From Halictus rubicundus (lineage: Eukaryota > Arthropoda > Insecta > Hymenoptera > Halictidae): DNA of 64,000 bases. Position numbers and translations under genes: made by a program. The number at the start of each line of letters is the position of its first letter. Position 1 is the first letter of the stretch. Positions 12,901 through 24,900 of the stretch are shown one piece after another. The notes beneath the pieces are model-generated. The model was not told where the DNA came from and ran no database searches. It worked only from the letters and a program-made list of their open reading frames with translations. Location: the NCBI RefSeq assembly GCF_050948215.1, contig NC_135163.1:3534001-3598000 (forward strand). The letters are read 5' to 3'.

Positions 12901-13052
12901 TGTCGCCAGGGCCTGGATGATAAACGTCGCGAAATTATCCCCACTATCGCGGGGTATACCCCGCGAGGGACCGCGAAGCTCGAGAGGCCTCGGATGCCGG
13001 GGAGTGTAAACATAACACACATGTGTCGTTGACATATATCGAGAATTCACTG
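12883..13052. mobile_element. pogo-like MITE, complete (170 bp)
   Basis: Begins CAGTGATTTCTCTATATATG and ends with GACATATATCGAGAATTCAC then TG. Ends of the form CAGT...CTCTATATATGTC resemble those of pogo/Tigger elements. This is the most abundant family in the window. Confidence 0.75.
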
Positions 13053-13257
13053 TAAGTCTTTCAAATATGTTTTTCTAAAGATTAATTTCGACCTGATTTG
13101 CAACGTTTTGCAAGCTTGGACTGCGATTAAACGAAAGTTAAAAGTCTCAACTTTTCGTATACAGGGTGAGGTTAAATGTCTCTGAAGGTCATACGGTTAA
13201 ATGTCCACGATCCATCCCCACTCTTCCCTTACCACTTAGTACCTCGAGCTTAGCGGA

Positions 13258-13421
13258 GCAGAGTCGCCAGATTAAGACTTGTCTCCCCTCTCTACCTTGC
13301 CCTTCTACCGCGCTATTCCCCCACGCGTTTCATAATGTCACGTGACTAATCCGGTGCTAGCAGAGAGAGGGTAACTTTTTCCCCTCAATTCGAGTCAGTT
13401 CCCCTGATCGGGCGACTCTGC
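13258..13421. mobile_element. MITE with GCAGAGTCGCC ends
   Basis: Inverted ends GCAGAGTCGCCAGATTAAG and GCAGAGTCGCCCGATCAGG. Internal sequence (CACGTGAC, purine/pyrimidine-rich blocks) resembles the element at 60270-60456 and part of 41720-41840. Confidence 0.55.
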
Positions 13422-13424
13422 AGC

Positions 13425-14585
13425 GAATCCTTATCTCAGGACATGAAGAAGCAGAATAAACACGGTAGAAATGTAGAAATGTAGAAATGTAGCATACGGA
13501 ATACGAGGATGCTTAGCCCAGTAAGCCAATCATGATTTGTGATGATGCTAACGTATGAAAATGTTTATATACTTTCTTCCTTTAAATATACCAGATACGT
13601 AAATACGCAAAGTGTCTTACCATATTGTCGAGCACTGTATGCACCAGGGACCGTTTATCGACCGGATTTATTATGGCGAAACTTAACCGTCGTTTCCGCG
13701 AGCGTTTACAGTATAATTCAAAGGCGGCAGTGACGTCTGGCCGATGAACGTTCCCCGGTGAATGAAAGCCCGATCATTTTCATTTGCCTGACAGATTGCT
13801 CACGGTGTCCGTAACGAAAGTCGTAAACGGCGCGCGGAAAATTTACAGCCGGGACCGTTCATTAGTCATTTATGGGAGGGGCTAGATCGTCCCCCGCAGC
13901 GCAGAAGGGAAACCTGCTAATTGAGCGGAAGCGTCGCCGATGAATTTTTATGATGCAATAACAATGCGATGGAACCAGGCCAAGTCGCGGCGTCCCGTCG
14001 TTCCGCGACGAACACTCGTCGGATAAGACATCTCGCCGCTCCCCTGAATTACCCTGTTATGCGTGCCCGCCGTCTCCGAGACAGGAGCACTCGTTCTCCT
14101 TCGAAGAAATGGCGAACTTTCCGGGAATGCCACCGACTCGCGACGCGCCCTTCTCTTCCACCTTTCCTCTTGGTCGTTGGTGTCAGTGCCGCGTGTCTCG
14201 CTCCGGAGAGAGCTATCTTCGCAGAAAGTTGCGACAAGTTGAGGCTTTACTGTCGCCGAGCATCCTCCCGTAGTCTGTTCCATCTCTCTTCTTACCCGAT
14301 TGTTCGTACAGGATATAAGCTGTCTTTACAAAGAGCTTACCTGTGATACGCACCGGGTCTCCCCGTGGATTAAGACCCTCCGATTCCGGAGCGTTCAAGG
14401 TGTGCGGCTCCGGAGAAATCGGGTCACCAAGTCAACCTGGTCCCACTGTGCAACGCGATTAAACGATCTGCGAAACTGTCTTCCTTCAGTCAGCTGTGTC
14501 GAAGCGAAATCTTGTATCTTTGCTCTACAGTCTGTGTCGAAAGTATTCTTCCTCCACGAGAACATGGTACAGTGTTGACTCTATA
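13425..14585. other. No gene recognised
   Basis: GC-rich between about 13740 and 14480. Several ORFs of 60-125 codons overlap on both strands without domains. Confidence 0.45.
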
Positions 14586-15890
14586 CAGTGATTTCTCGAT
14601 ATATGTCGCCAAGACCTGGATGATAAACGTCAGGGAATTATCCTAACTACCGCGGGGTATACCCCTTGAGGGGCCACGAAGCTCGAGAGAAGAATCAACG
14701 ACAGAGCTTGATATTTTTCTGTCTATAGAATATTCATCGAAGTGTTCATGATTTGGGGGCCAATGAAATAATGAAGACGCTATAGTGGCCGAAAGGTTAA
14801 TAGTTTGTCTTGTACAATGGAATTAAACCGCCTCAGCATGTCCAACTATATGCCAAGACAATTTGGCAGCATCATGGAGCATCTTGCATTTAAGTCTACC
14901 AGTAATGCGAACTGAAACTTGTCAGACAAGTAGAATGAGTCGACACTGGCCAGACAAAGAATGTCGGTTAAGCATATAAGTTAAGATGGTCATCATCTAA
15001 TCATATCTAATCGATTTAGTTGTATACACGTGTCTAACTGATCCAGTAGTATAAGTTTGTTATCACTCAGACCAGTACGATGAAAATGTGTATGCCCACA
15101 ATTGACAGATAAGTAGAATAAGGTGGTCACTGTCCAGGCACATGGTATGAGAATGTCGTTAAAGCGTGCGCGTCTAACTGGTCATGTAAGTGGTGTAAGC
15201 CTGATATTAACCAGGCCAGTATAGGAATACTGTATAAATCTAAAACTGACCAACAAGTAGTATATGACAGTCATTGGTCAGGCAAATACTACGACAATGT
15301 CTCTAATGCGTGCGCGTCTAACTGGTCATGAAAGTGGTGTAAGCCTGATATTAATCAGGCCAGTACAATAATACTGTATACATCTAAAACTAACCAACAA
15401 GTAGTATACGACAGTCATTGGTCAGGCAAATACTACGAGAATGTCTCTAATCCTGTTAGCTATTTGTATACTTAATTGGTCCGGTAAGTAGAGTAAGTCG
15501 GTCACTGGTCAGAAGAGTAGAATGAAATGGTAAGTAGAATATGGCAGTCATTTGTCCGGCAAATAGTATGAGAATGCCTCTAGTCCAGTCAGTCTCGTGC
15601 GTAACAGATCGAATAATTAGTGTAATCTTGTTACTAATCAGACAATTGTATTAAAACCATTCATGGAATTTTCCTCGTTGCACTTACGTGTAATAATTGC
15701 TGATCTTCATATATTTCGAGCTCGTAAAAAATGATTGTACCTCCTCATTCTGTTGCCTGCAACTTCACATTTGTCTTTTAACAGATTCAATATCTTGTTT
15801 CACTACAATTTCTATAATTATAGTGGTAGAGGGGATAATTCCGCGACGTTTATCATCCAGGCCTCGGCGACATATATAGAGAAGTTACTG
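14586..15890 (+). mobile_element. 1.3-kb pogo-like non-autonomous element carrying the degenerate repeat block
   Basis: Flanked by TA (14584-14585, 15891-15892). Long inverted ends of about 60 bp: CAGTGATTTCTCGATATATG... on the left and CAGTAACTTCTCTATATATG... inverted on the right, both continuing through CTGGATGATAAACGTC. The interior (14692-15825) is a second copy of the 9527-10556 block, with an extra internal duplication around 15150-15360. No transposase ORF. Confidence 0.7.
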
Positions 15891-15894
15891 TATA

Positions 15895-17005
15895 TGTATA
15901 CCTGGATTACCTTTTGTCGGTGCATAGTCGTTTCTGAATTACTGATCGGCGTCATTCATGTCTAGTTTCCGGAATAAGGGCACGGCGTTCATATTTTAGG
16001 TACATCGAAATGAAAACGCATTCGCCGCAGCTGATACGCAGCAGAGCTGAAACAAATTGTGGGACCGCAGCGGCATCGGAGTAGTATCGACACGTACTCT
16101 CGTTATTTGTTGTTGCGGCGTGTATCCATCGCGCGCCAACCATACGTACGCTCGTGCTATCGTAACGCAACGATATCACCGACAAGAGAACCACGCGAAA
16201 CACGTCCCGTTCATCTTTCCCGCCGGAATGAAAAGATTTCCAGTGCGAGCGAACTTCATAACGAAAACTGACCGTGCGAAACGATGCGCGCACACACACG
16301 ATGGCGCCGATTTCAACTCGACGAGAAAGAAGCACATTTCTTTGTTGTAAATTTGGGACGATCTTGTCGCGACCGGGCAGGAGTGGGCGAGCGAACGGGT
16401 CTTTGTGGAGAAAGTCACGGGACCGTGCCGCTATATTGCAAGTAGTGTTTCAATTTAGCACCCGTTAAAAGAGTTTCGGTGCTTTTATCGCGAAAGTTCG
16501 GTGCGGCCAGGTGGAAAATAAGACAAGAAAGTACGGCCGGGTTCAACAGAACGAGGTTAAAGGACAGACAGTGGGAGAGGTCGAACTCGGAGGCGGGAGA
16601 CTGGGATACGCCGTACCGTGGCGTGTCGGGGCACCGAAAGCTAACCCGTGCCGCGCCGATTAACACCTGCCTGCTAAATTAACTTTCTATTGTACTAACT
16701 ACACACGGTATCTTCGTCCTCCACGGGAACTTTGCGAATAACGAGCGATACTACGATCTCCAGGCTGTGCGAATTATTCGGCCGCCTTTCAACGGCTAAT
16801 CAGACCGGCAATGCCAGACACCTCGTGCGCGTTAGACCGTGGGGGCATGTGCCGTTCAAGCATAGCAGCTGAAATATTTATTCGTGAAATAATTATTCTA
16901 CTTTAGGTCACACTCGACCCTAAAACCTCCGGGCGCTGAGAACGACTTTTAACATTGAACTTTGGCTTCGATTTCTATGGGATGCTAGAACGATTAGTTT
17001 ACTAG
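15895..17005. other. No gene recognised
   Basis: GC-richer unique DNA. Overlapping ORFs on both strands at 15952-16682 show no recognisable domain. Confidence 0.45.
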
Positions 17006-17008
17006 TTA

Positions 17009-17222
17009 CAGTGTTTACGCGATATATGTCCAAAACACGGGTCTAGCCACGGACATATATCGGCCAGGAGATACTATTCTTTGACCCCCGCGACCTTACA
17101 CTCCTCGGCGACCGAGGTCCCTCGAACTTCTTGGGCCCTCACAGGGTATACTCTGCGACAGTAGGAATAGTTCTGGGACTCTTATCGACCAGCAATTTCG
17201 GACATATATAGAGTAAACACTG
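17009..17222. mobile_element. pogo-like MITE that seeds the satellite array
   Basis: TA-flanked (17007-17008, 17223-17224), 214 bp. Left end CAGTGTTTACGCGATATATG, right end inverted CAGTGTTTACTCTATATATG. The right half from 17106 is the start of the first satellite monomer. Confidence 0.75.
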
Positions 17223-19239
17223 TAACGTGTAAATAATTTCTTTCTTTAAAATTGCGAAGGACACAGGATTTTTGAGTCTCTGATCTGTGCCTGATTTGGA
17301 TCTCGGTCTGGTGTATTGGTCCGAATGTGGACTGTGCCGCGAGTAGTATAGGTCTGTCATTGAGCAGACGAGCGTAGGTTAAAATTGTTACTCGATAAGT
17401 AATATCAGCGACTGAGGTCTTTCGAGCTTCTTGACCCCTCACGGGGTATACATCGCGGCAGTGGGGATAGTTCTGGGACTTTTATCGACTAGCAATTTCG
17501 GACATATATAGAGTAAACACTGTAATGTGTAAATAATTTATTTCATTAAAATTGCGAAGGCCACAGGATTTTTAAGTCTCTGAACTGTATCTGAATAGTC
17601 TTTGGATCTCGTTCTGGCGTATTGGTTCGAACGTGGACTGTGCCGCGAGTAGTATAGGTCCGTCGTTGAGCAGACGAGCGTAGCTTAAACTTGTTACTTA
17701 CTCGATAAATAATATCGGCGACCGAGGTCTCTCGAGCTACTTGACTCCTCACGGGGTATACCCTGCGACAGTGGGAATAGTTCTGGGACTCTTATCGACC
17801 AGCAATTTCGGACATATATAGAGTAAACACTGTAACGTGTAAATAATTTCTTTCTTTAAAATTGCGAAGGACACAGGATTTTTGAGTCTCTGATCTGTGC
17901 CTGATTTGGATCTCGGTCTGGTGTATTGGTCCGAATGTGGACTGTGCCGCGAGTAGTATAGGTCTGTCATTGAGCAGACGAGCGTAGGTTAAAATTGTTA
18001 CTCGATAAGTAATATCAGCGACTGAGGTCTTTCGAGCTTCTTGACCCCTCACGGGGTATACATCGCGGCAGTGGGGATAGTTCTGGGACTTTTATCGACT
18101 AGCAATTTCGGACATATATAGAGTAAACACTGTAATGTGTAAATAATTTATTTCATTAAAATTGCGAAGGCCACAGGATTTTTAAGTCTCTGAACTGTAT
18201 CTGAATAGTCTTTGGATCTCGTTCTGGCGTATTGGTTCGAACGTGGACTGTGCCGCGAGTAGTATAGGTCCGTCGTTGAGCAGACGAGCGTAGCTTAAAC
18301 TTGTTACTTACTCGATAAATAATATCGGCGACCGAGGTCTCTCGAGCTACTTGACTCCTCACGGGGTATACCCTGCGACAGTGGGAATAGTTCTGGGACT
18401 CTTATCGACCAGCAATTTCGGACATAGATAGAGTAAACACTGTAACGTGTAAATAATTTCTTTCTTTAAAATTGCGAAGGACACAGGATTTTTGAGTCTC
18501 TGATCTGTGCCTGATTTGGATCTCGGTCTGGTGTATTGGTCCGAATGTGGACTGTGCCGCGAGTAGTATAGGTCTGTCATTGAGCAGACGAGCGTAGGTT
18601 AAAATTGTTACTCGATAAGTAATATCAGCGACTGAGGTCTTTCGAGCTTCTTGACCCCTCACGGGGTATACATCGCGGCAGTGGGGATAGTTCTGGGACT
18701 TTTATCGACTAGCAATTTCGGACATATATAGAGTAAACACTGTAATGTGTAAATAATTTATTTCATTAAAATTGCGAAGGCCACAGGATTTTTAAGTCTC
18801 TGAACTGTATCTGAATAGTCTTTGGATCTCGTTCTGGCGTATTGGTTCGAACGTGGACTGTGCCGCGAGTAGTATAGGTCCGTCGTTGAGCAGACAAGCG
18901 TAGCTTAAACTTGTTACTTACTCGATAAATAATATCGGCGACCGAGGTCTCTCGAGCTACTTGACTCCTCACGGGGTATACCCTGCGACAGTGGGAATAG
19001 TTCTGGGACTCTTATCGACCAGCAATTTCGGACATAGATAGAGTAAACACTGTAACGTGTAAATAATTTCTTTCTTTAAAATTGCGAAGGACACAGGATT
19101 TTTGAGTCTCTGATCTGTGCCCGATTTGGATCTAGTTCTGGCGTATTGGTCCGAACGTGGACTGTTCTGCGAGTAGTATAGGTCCGTCGTTGAGCAGACG
19201 AGCGTAGGTTAAAATTGTTACTTGCTCGACAAGTAATAT
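17106..19239. repeat. Higher-order satellite: alternating 300- and 310-bp monomers
   Basis: Seven monomers start at 17106, 17406, 17716, 18016, 18326, 18626 and 18936. Odd ones (A) are 300 bp (the last 304), even ones (B) 310 bp. A and B differ from each other, but successive 610-bp AB dimers are nearly identical, so the dimer is the recent unit of amplification. Each monomer contains the right half of a pogo-like MITE ending GAGTAAACACTGTAA, then a segment with GAGTAGTATAGGTC. Variant GACATAGATA is shared only by the last two A monomers. Confidence 0.92.
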
Positions 19240-20335
19240 CGGCGAGCCTCGACGAGTCTTATCGATTAACCGAGGCCTCAGGTTGTTCCGAGAAGCTCTT
19301 ACCGTCGTCGGTGCCAGTGGTAAGGAGAGCACATAGTTCAAGCCTCTTGGCGGATCGCGATATTTCTCCGGTCGAATTCGCGGTCGAATTAGTCCGTTTT
19401 AACACGATTCCGGCGGGAGATAACGGGGCCGGGCTCTTGTAATAATGTTTGCCACGGGCGTGTTAAAGCTCGTGGAAAGTTCGGGGACTTCGTCGTAGAT
19501 AGGTAACGGGGCGCGTTTATCGGCCGAAGCTATTCCGGAGCAACTTTCGTGCGGAGTTTCGTCGGAATAACTTTTCTCCAGCGACGCGGGGACCGTTCGT
19601 TTCGCCGGCGAGCGTGCTACTTTGCGTTCCATTTCTTGCCTCATCGTTTGCCTATCGAATGACGAGAACAAATGACGAAGTTTACTCGAATTCGTTCGCG
19701 CTTCATCGATGAACGGGGGACGCCTTCGCTTAGGCGAGAGGCAACATCTGTACGGGGACGTCGACTGAAGTATGCGATTCGTTACTCGCAACGTTTATCG
19801 AGTTGGGAATTCTTTCCGTTATTCGCCTATTGTCTTGCTACCTCTCGAAGAAAACGTGGCTCAAAATAATTAAATCTTGATAATGATTAACGAGACTAGT
19901 TGGACTGTAGAATTTCGTCCTAATAACTTGTTTTCTTCAAATCCAAAATTGAGACAATTCTGTAAATTAAAGAAAGGAGGGAGGTTAGTAATCCTGTTGC
20001 AATTATCTTACCTTAAGGAAAACGTAGCACAAAGTAATTCGTTAGGATATGCTTTTCTCCCGATTGTGCTATAGCACTTTATATAAATGCTTGTTTTCAA
20101 AAGCCAGGAAGCTGTTCAACTTATCAAAGGAGGAATGTTACAAATTATGTTGTTCACCTTCGCTATCTTACATATTTCTGAGTTACAACAATTCGATTCT
20201 GTTAAGGACAGATATGTCTTTAGTTTTCAATTTTTATTTCATTCGACAGATTATAGTGGAACTCCGTTTATATTATAGTGGAAATACTCGCAGCATGCGG
20301 CTGATCTAAACTCATGAAATTCGTAGAAACAATCG
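19240..20335. other. No gene recognised
   Basis: GC-rich to about 19860, then AT-rich. ORFs at 19399-19791 (minus) and 19877-20309 (plus) lack recognisable domains. Confidence 0.45.
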
Positions 20336-20337
20336 CG

Positions 20338-20655
20338 ACGTGTCCCAAAAATGTACAACCTTGAAAGAGGCGATTCCCAAGGTCATTTGAAGTAACTTTT
20401 CCCTTTGCGAAAATGTCTTTCGCAGCTTCGTTCAGGAGTAATTAACGAAAAACCACGGACCAATCATAGCGCGGCTACAGCGGCCGATTCCGGCTCGGCC
20501 AATACCAACGCCCCGTTCAGCGGGACCGAGTCTCTGATTGGTCCGTATTTGATCGTGAATAACTCCTGACCGAAGCCGTGGCGAAAATTTTCGCAAAGAG
20601 AAAATTCATTTCAAATGACCTCGGGAATCACCCTTTCCAAGTACAACATTTTCGG
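20338..20655. repeat. Foldback repeat, GACCAATCA family
   Basis: Arms of about 130 bp are inverted (left GGTCATTTGAAGTAACTTTT, right inverted GGTCATTTGAAATGAATTTT) and both reach a CGGACCAATCA segment. Related sequence occurs at 48775-49055, 49935-50045 and 63325-63570. Confidence 0.7.
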
Positions 20656-20729
20656 CCGAATAATAAAAACAATCGCGACGATCTCCACGAACCTCCGTGC
20701 AGACTCGCAGGAAGTAAAAATGGTCGTTT

Positions 20730-21820
20730 GCGTCGTTCACGAGTAATGTTTTATTGAATGTATAATTAGAAGGTAGTATTTACATTGATTCCATTTACCG
20801 GGACGAGTGACAGCGACGGTCAAGGGACCGGTCGGTTGTCACCGAGAAATCTCCCACGATCCTTTATCGATCGAATCGATCTACGGCTCCGATCAATCGT
20901 CCCATTTCCTCGTCGAAAACCAACCTTCCGGACACCGTCGGAGATCGATCGGTAAGGGAAGAGATCGGTTCGAGTCTTACAAGATCCGAGGGTACCATAC
21001 ATCCACGAAAGAAAGCGAGAAGTGTCCGTTTCCGCGTCACGGGTTCGACGTCTGTCATCCGACGACGAGATCCGCTCAGCAACTTACACGCTACATGTAT
21101 TTGTACATACATATATATATATATATATGTACGTGCTTCTCGCGTACGCAACGAATATCTGTATATATGTAAGTGTATATGCATTTATATACGTATATTT
21201 ATGTATTTATATATGTATAACGCACATTACGAAGGAGACGGCCATCGGGCACGCACCGAGAGACGTCAACGAGTCCCTGTCCCTTCACGGCGGAAAGCGG
21301 GACAGTGAATGCGAGCTGTTCTACGCGTTCGTGTCCCTTCCTTCGTCCAAGGTTACCGACGTATCCTCGTCGCCGTACCGTCGACGTCGAGTCCTACGTC
21401 GATTCCGAAACCGGGGACACCGGTCGACCGCGAATCGCAAGCGAACCGAGACATCACTGCGGCAATCGAGAAATCGGAGATCAAGAAGAACGCGGGTCTC
21501 CCGAGCGGCGGTACAAGGTCAACGAACAAGGTTCACACTTACTCTACACTTGCTGGAGCACCGAGTCTTGCGGTACACACGATTCGTTGGGTTTCACAGG
21601 GTTCCAGTGATCGCGCGCGCGCGCACACACACACGCACGCACAGGGACAGAGAACACAGTTGTCGAGGACACGCAACGTTCTTGCAGGGTCGACCCGAAG
21701 GACAGGCCGTAAGGTCTAGCGTCCGTCGATCGTCGATCGTCGGAGTCGGAGTCGTCCGTGGCGGAAGATGGCGGATCGGGTGGGTTAACGGCGGCCACTC
21801 CCGCAAGTTCGACCGGTGAT
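20730..21820 (-). other. Probable 3' UTR of the Dpr-like gene
   Basis: About 1.1 kb runs from the stop codon to just past an AATAAA on the minus strand. It is more GC-rich than the flanks and contains an AT dinucleotide run (about 21110-21130), a TATA/TGTA-rich stretch to 21215 and a CA run near 21625-21645. A foldback repeat begins about 75 bp beyond the signal (ends near 20655), consistent with the transcript stopping here. Extent is inferred. A 265-codon plus-strand ORF (21022-21819) is antisense to this region and I do not treat it as a gene. Confidence 0.45.
20750..20755 (-). promoter_or_regulatory. Candidate polyadenylation signal AATAAA
   Basis: TTTATT on the plus strand reads AATAAA on the minus strand, about 1.07 kb downstream of the Dpr-like stop codon. 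It is a plausible 3' end signal, but AATAAA occurs often by chance in AT-rich DNA. Confidence 0.4.
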
Positions 21821-21960
21821 TCACGTCGGGTAAAGGCTGGTGAAACTCGGTATCCTCCAGCTGACGGCCGCCAGGAGGGACACCAGAAAGTTGCTCGCCA
21901 AAATTGCGGGGCTAAGGTTCCGTCTGTCGCCGCCGTGCATCGCCGCCGGTTTCTCCTCCT
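21821..21960 (-). CDS. Dpr-like gene, last coding exon: tail, hydrophobic segment and stop
   Basis: The acceptor TTCCAG lies at 21961-21966. The first two bases complete a Glu codon, giving a run of acidic residues and then KPAAMHGGDRRN. PAAM straight after Ig2 is a recurrent Dpr feature. A hydrophobic stretch of about 17 residues (AILASNFLVSLLAAVSW) follows, then a polar tail RIPSFTSLYPT and TGA at 21821-21823. The segment could be a GPI-attachment signal or a membrane anchor; the polar residues after it make a clean GPI call unsafe from reading alone. I chose this exon because of the PAAM match, the exact phase fit and the stop soon after the hydrophobic segment. Confidence 0.85.
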
Positions 21961-24900
21961 CTGGAACCAGATTAGAAACACCGACTTTATTACAGCGGGG
22001 AACAGCCTCTCCTCTCGTCTCCGCCTCTATCAGCCCCCGCTCGCCGAGGAGGAGAGGAGGGCGAGAGGACGCTCGATGCTCGCACAAGACCGGTAAAATA
22101 GCCCCGGAGGGCGAACCACCACGCGACGTTTTAAACGAGCTCGACCAGTCCGACACCGACACGGCGAACCTTCTCCACCAGACTGGTCTGTTTTACTTCG
22201 TGGCCGATCCGGTTTAGCAGTCCGATCACGCGCCCCCCGCGCGATCTACGGAATCCACGTGACCGGAGCGCGGTTAAACTCGTCGTTCAACCCCCGTCTG
22301 TCCGGATATCTATTAAGCGGGCGTCCCGGTTTTATGGGGCGGAAGATCGATTTCTTTTCTTTTTTTTTAGTACCCTTGACGGGTCTTATTGTTTAGGGGA
22401 CGCCGTTAAATTGACCTTTCGAACGCGTAAACAGAATGTATTGTGCGTTTCATCTCGAGAGAAAACTTTTGGTATATTGATTCTTTTAAGTGAATGCTTG
22501 GCTGGGTATGCATTGAAGGACGAAGGACACTGTCGGCATAAATTATATGTACCCTCGTTTTATTGCAGGTTTATTGTAGTAGATAGCGATATTGTTTCTT
22601 TCGGTTGCAAATAATAAGGCTTAACCCTTAACGGATCAGTGCCGCCATATAAGTGGCATGGCAGTTTTACTTACTGGGTCCAATGCCGCGTATATGGCGG
22701 CGAAAATAAAAAAAGAAAATAAAATATAAATATTTTCCTTTGTATACTTGGTATAAAAATGTTGGAGTCCACAGTTTCTCTTCGTGTGAAAAATACAGCG
22801 AGGAGTAAAACTGAATCCACACTATTTAAATCAGCATAGCTTTTTAAAAATTAGAAGGATTAGTTTATTAGACGAGGTGTAAAAAATTAAAAAAAGAAAA
22901 TTGAATTGGTCGGAATGGCGAAAGAAACAGTAAAAGTTCTTTTTTACACCTCTTTATCTGAGCCAGTATTAAACATTTTTAAAATGCGTTTCATTCTCTC
23001 GGATAAATTATATGCACGCTGAAAATTTTACCGAGATTGGTTAATTCGTTTACGAGTCATAAACGATTAAAAGTGAGAAAAATTGCCATTTTTTATGATT
23101 TTCGACTTATAATCGCACTTTTAATCGTTTATAACTAGTAAACGAATTATCCAAAATTGGTGAAATTTTCAGCATGGATATAATTAATTCGAGTGAATAA
23201 AAGACATGTTTTAAATTTTCTATACAGGCTCAGGTAAAAAAGTTGGAAAAATCAATTTTTACTATTTCTTTCGCGATTCCGACTAATTCAAACTTTCCTC
23301 AAAAATAGTTTTCGACTCGTCTAATAAACTAATCCTTCTAACTTATCAATAACACTCAAGTCATTTGATCTAATTTTAAAAATGTTATGTTGTTTCAAAT
23401 AGTGTGGATTCAGTTTTGCTCTCCAGTGTAGCTTGGACCTGGTGGGAAGTAAACTTGAAACTTGTTAAGGGTTAACTTCACCTTGGAAACCCAGAAAGTT
23501 TAAACTTTTTACTATGTAATCCTGTACATTTTGATGAGAAAATGCCAAAAGTCGCAGTTTTAAGGCGAGGAATTCACTGGTTCAAAGGTTATGCGCGCGT
23601 AAAGATAAAGATCGGTTTTTACCGTAAAATGATATACGTGTACTAAGCTTGGAGACTATAGTGCAATTTCTTGATTAAATTTCTTGAACAATCCAGTATT
23701 TTATAGTCGGAAGCTGTGCACGACAAATATCCATTTCTTTTTTTTACCGGAGGGTTCACTTTTAAACTTCTGAAATATCGACAACTTCTTCGGGAGTTCA
23801 AAGGTTTTGTTTCCTTTTATATCGGCGCGCTGTGGTGGCTCGATAGCGTGTCATATTCGAGGTCAAAACGCTTTTGATAGGGAAGCAAAGCTGGCGAAAA
23901 TGCGAAAAGATTAGGGGACATAGCGAAAATTGAAATATGCAGAGGCAAATATTATTCTGTTCAGCGTCTACCGTTCAATATTCGGATACGGTGTAAATAA
24001 ACTATTTGTTTTACGTTTCGGTTTATTTAATAGACGTCCAATTGAAATGTTTCACTCTCTATTCCTCTAGTTTTTTATTTTTCTTTCCGAGCGATATTGT
24101 GAAATGTGTTTCCAATCACTCGTTATTTCTGATTGTTATCGCTTGCTATTTTATCTTGTTACTGTTACACTGCCAATTGTACCTACTGGTTCACGGCGAG
24201 AATAAAATGTGTAATATGTTAGTTAATTTAATAAGATCAAGATTAATCGAGTATTTACTCAGATTAATTATTTTCTGTTCACACTACTTTTTAAGCACTG
24301 AAGGTGACCTTCAATTTTTTAAACGGAATGCTATATATTCTTTGCATTGTATGGTAGCGTCTATGAAAACAAATTCAATGATGTATCATTCAATGACCTT
24401 GAGATACAAGGTCAGAAATGAGCGAAATATTTTGAATTCATAATGAACGGAGGTCATATTGAACACGACATATAAATCATCTGAATGCCAGTAATTATTC
24501 GAAATATTTCCTCAGTTTCTGTCCTTGTGGGTGTCCCAAGGTCATCGAATGATTAATCACAGACTCGATCATAATACTCTATATCAGTTGTTACTCATTC
24601 TCGTAGAAAGTAGTATAGAGCCAAAAGGTCCGACAAGTAGTGTAAAATCGTCTAGAATAAATATCACACGATTAAGAAAAAAATCGAACACGTAGCTCAC
24701 GTACACGACGTGTGTGTTTGTACGGGCACTGTGTGTCAAGGTCCATCGGATAGGCAGCGTACGATCTCGTCCGATCGTGGCCGTTGTAATGGGACACCGC
24801 GATTGATCGTGCGAGTAGTATAGATTGACTTGTAACTAGCAAAGTGCAGTCCGTTAATCGCCTATTCTAGTATCGCGCGATTACCAGCAATAGAGGGCCC

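Noticed and set aside
17139..18972. Repeated minus-strand ORFs of 68-86 codons
   Set aside because: Each is a segment of the satellite monomer, repeated every 610 bp, not a gene family.
17106..19239. CENP-B box in the satellite
   Set aside because: The MITE ends look pogo-like and CENP-B is a pogo relative, but I found no convincing match to the known box in either monomer.
24006..24443. Hydrophobic 145-codon ORF as a membrane receptor fragment
   Set aside because: AT-rich DNA readily yields hydrophobic frames. No receptor motif is seen and part of it looks like dispersed repeat.
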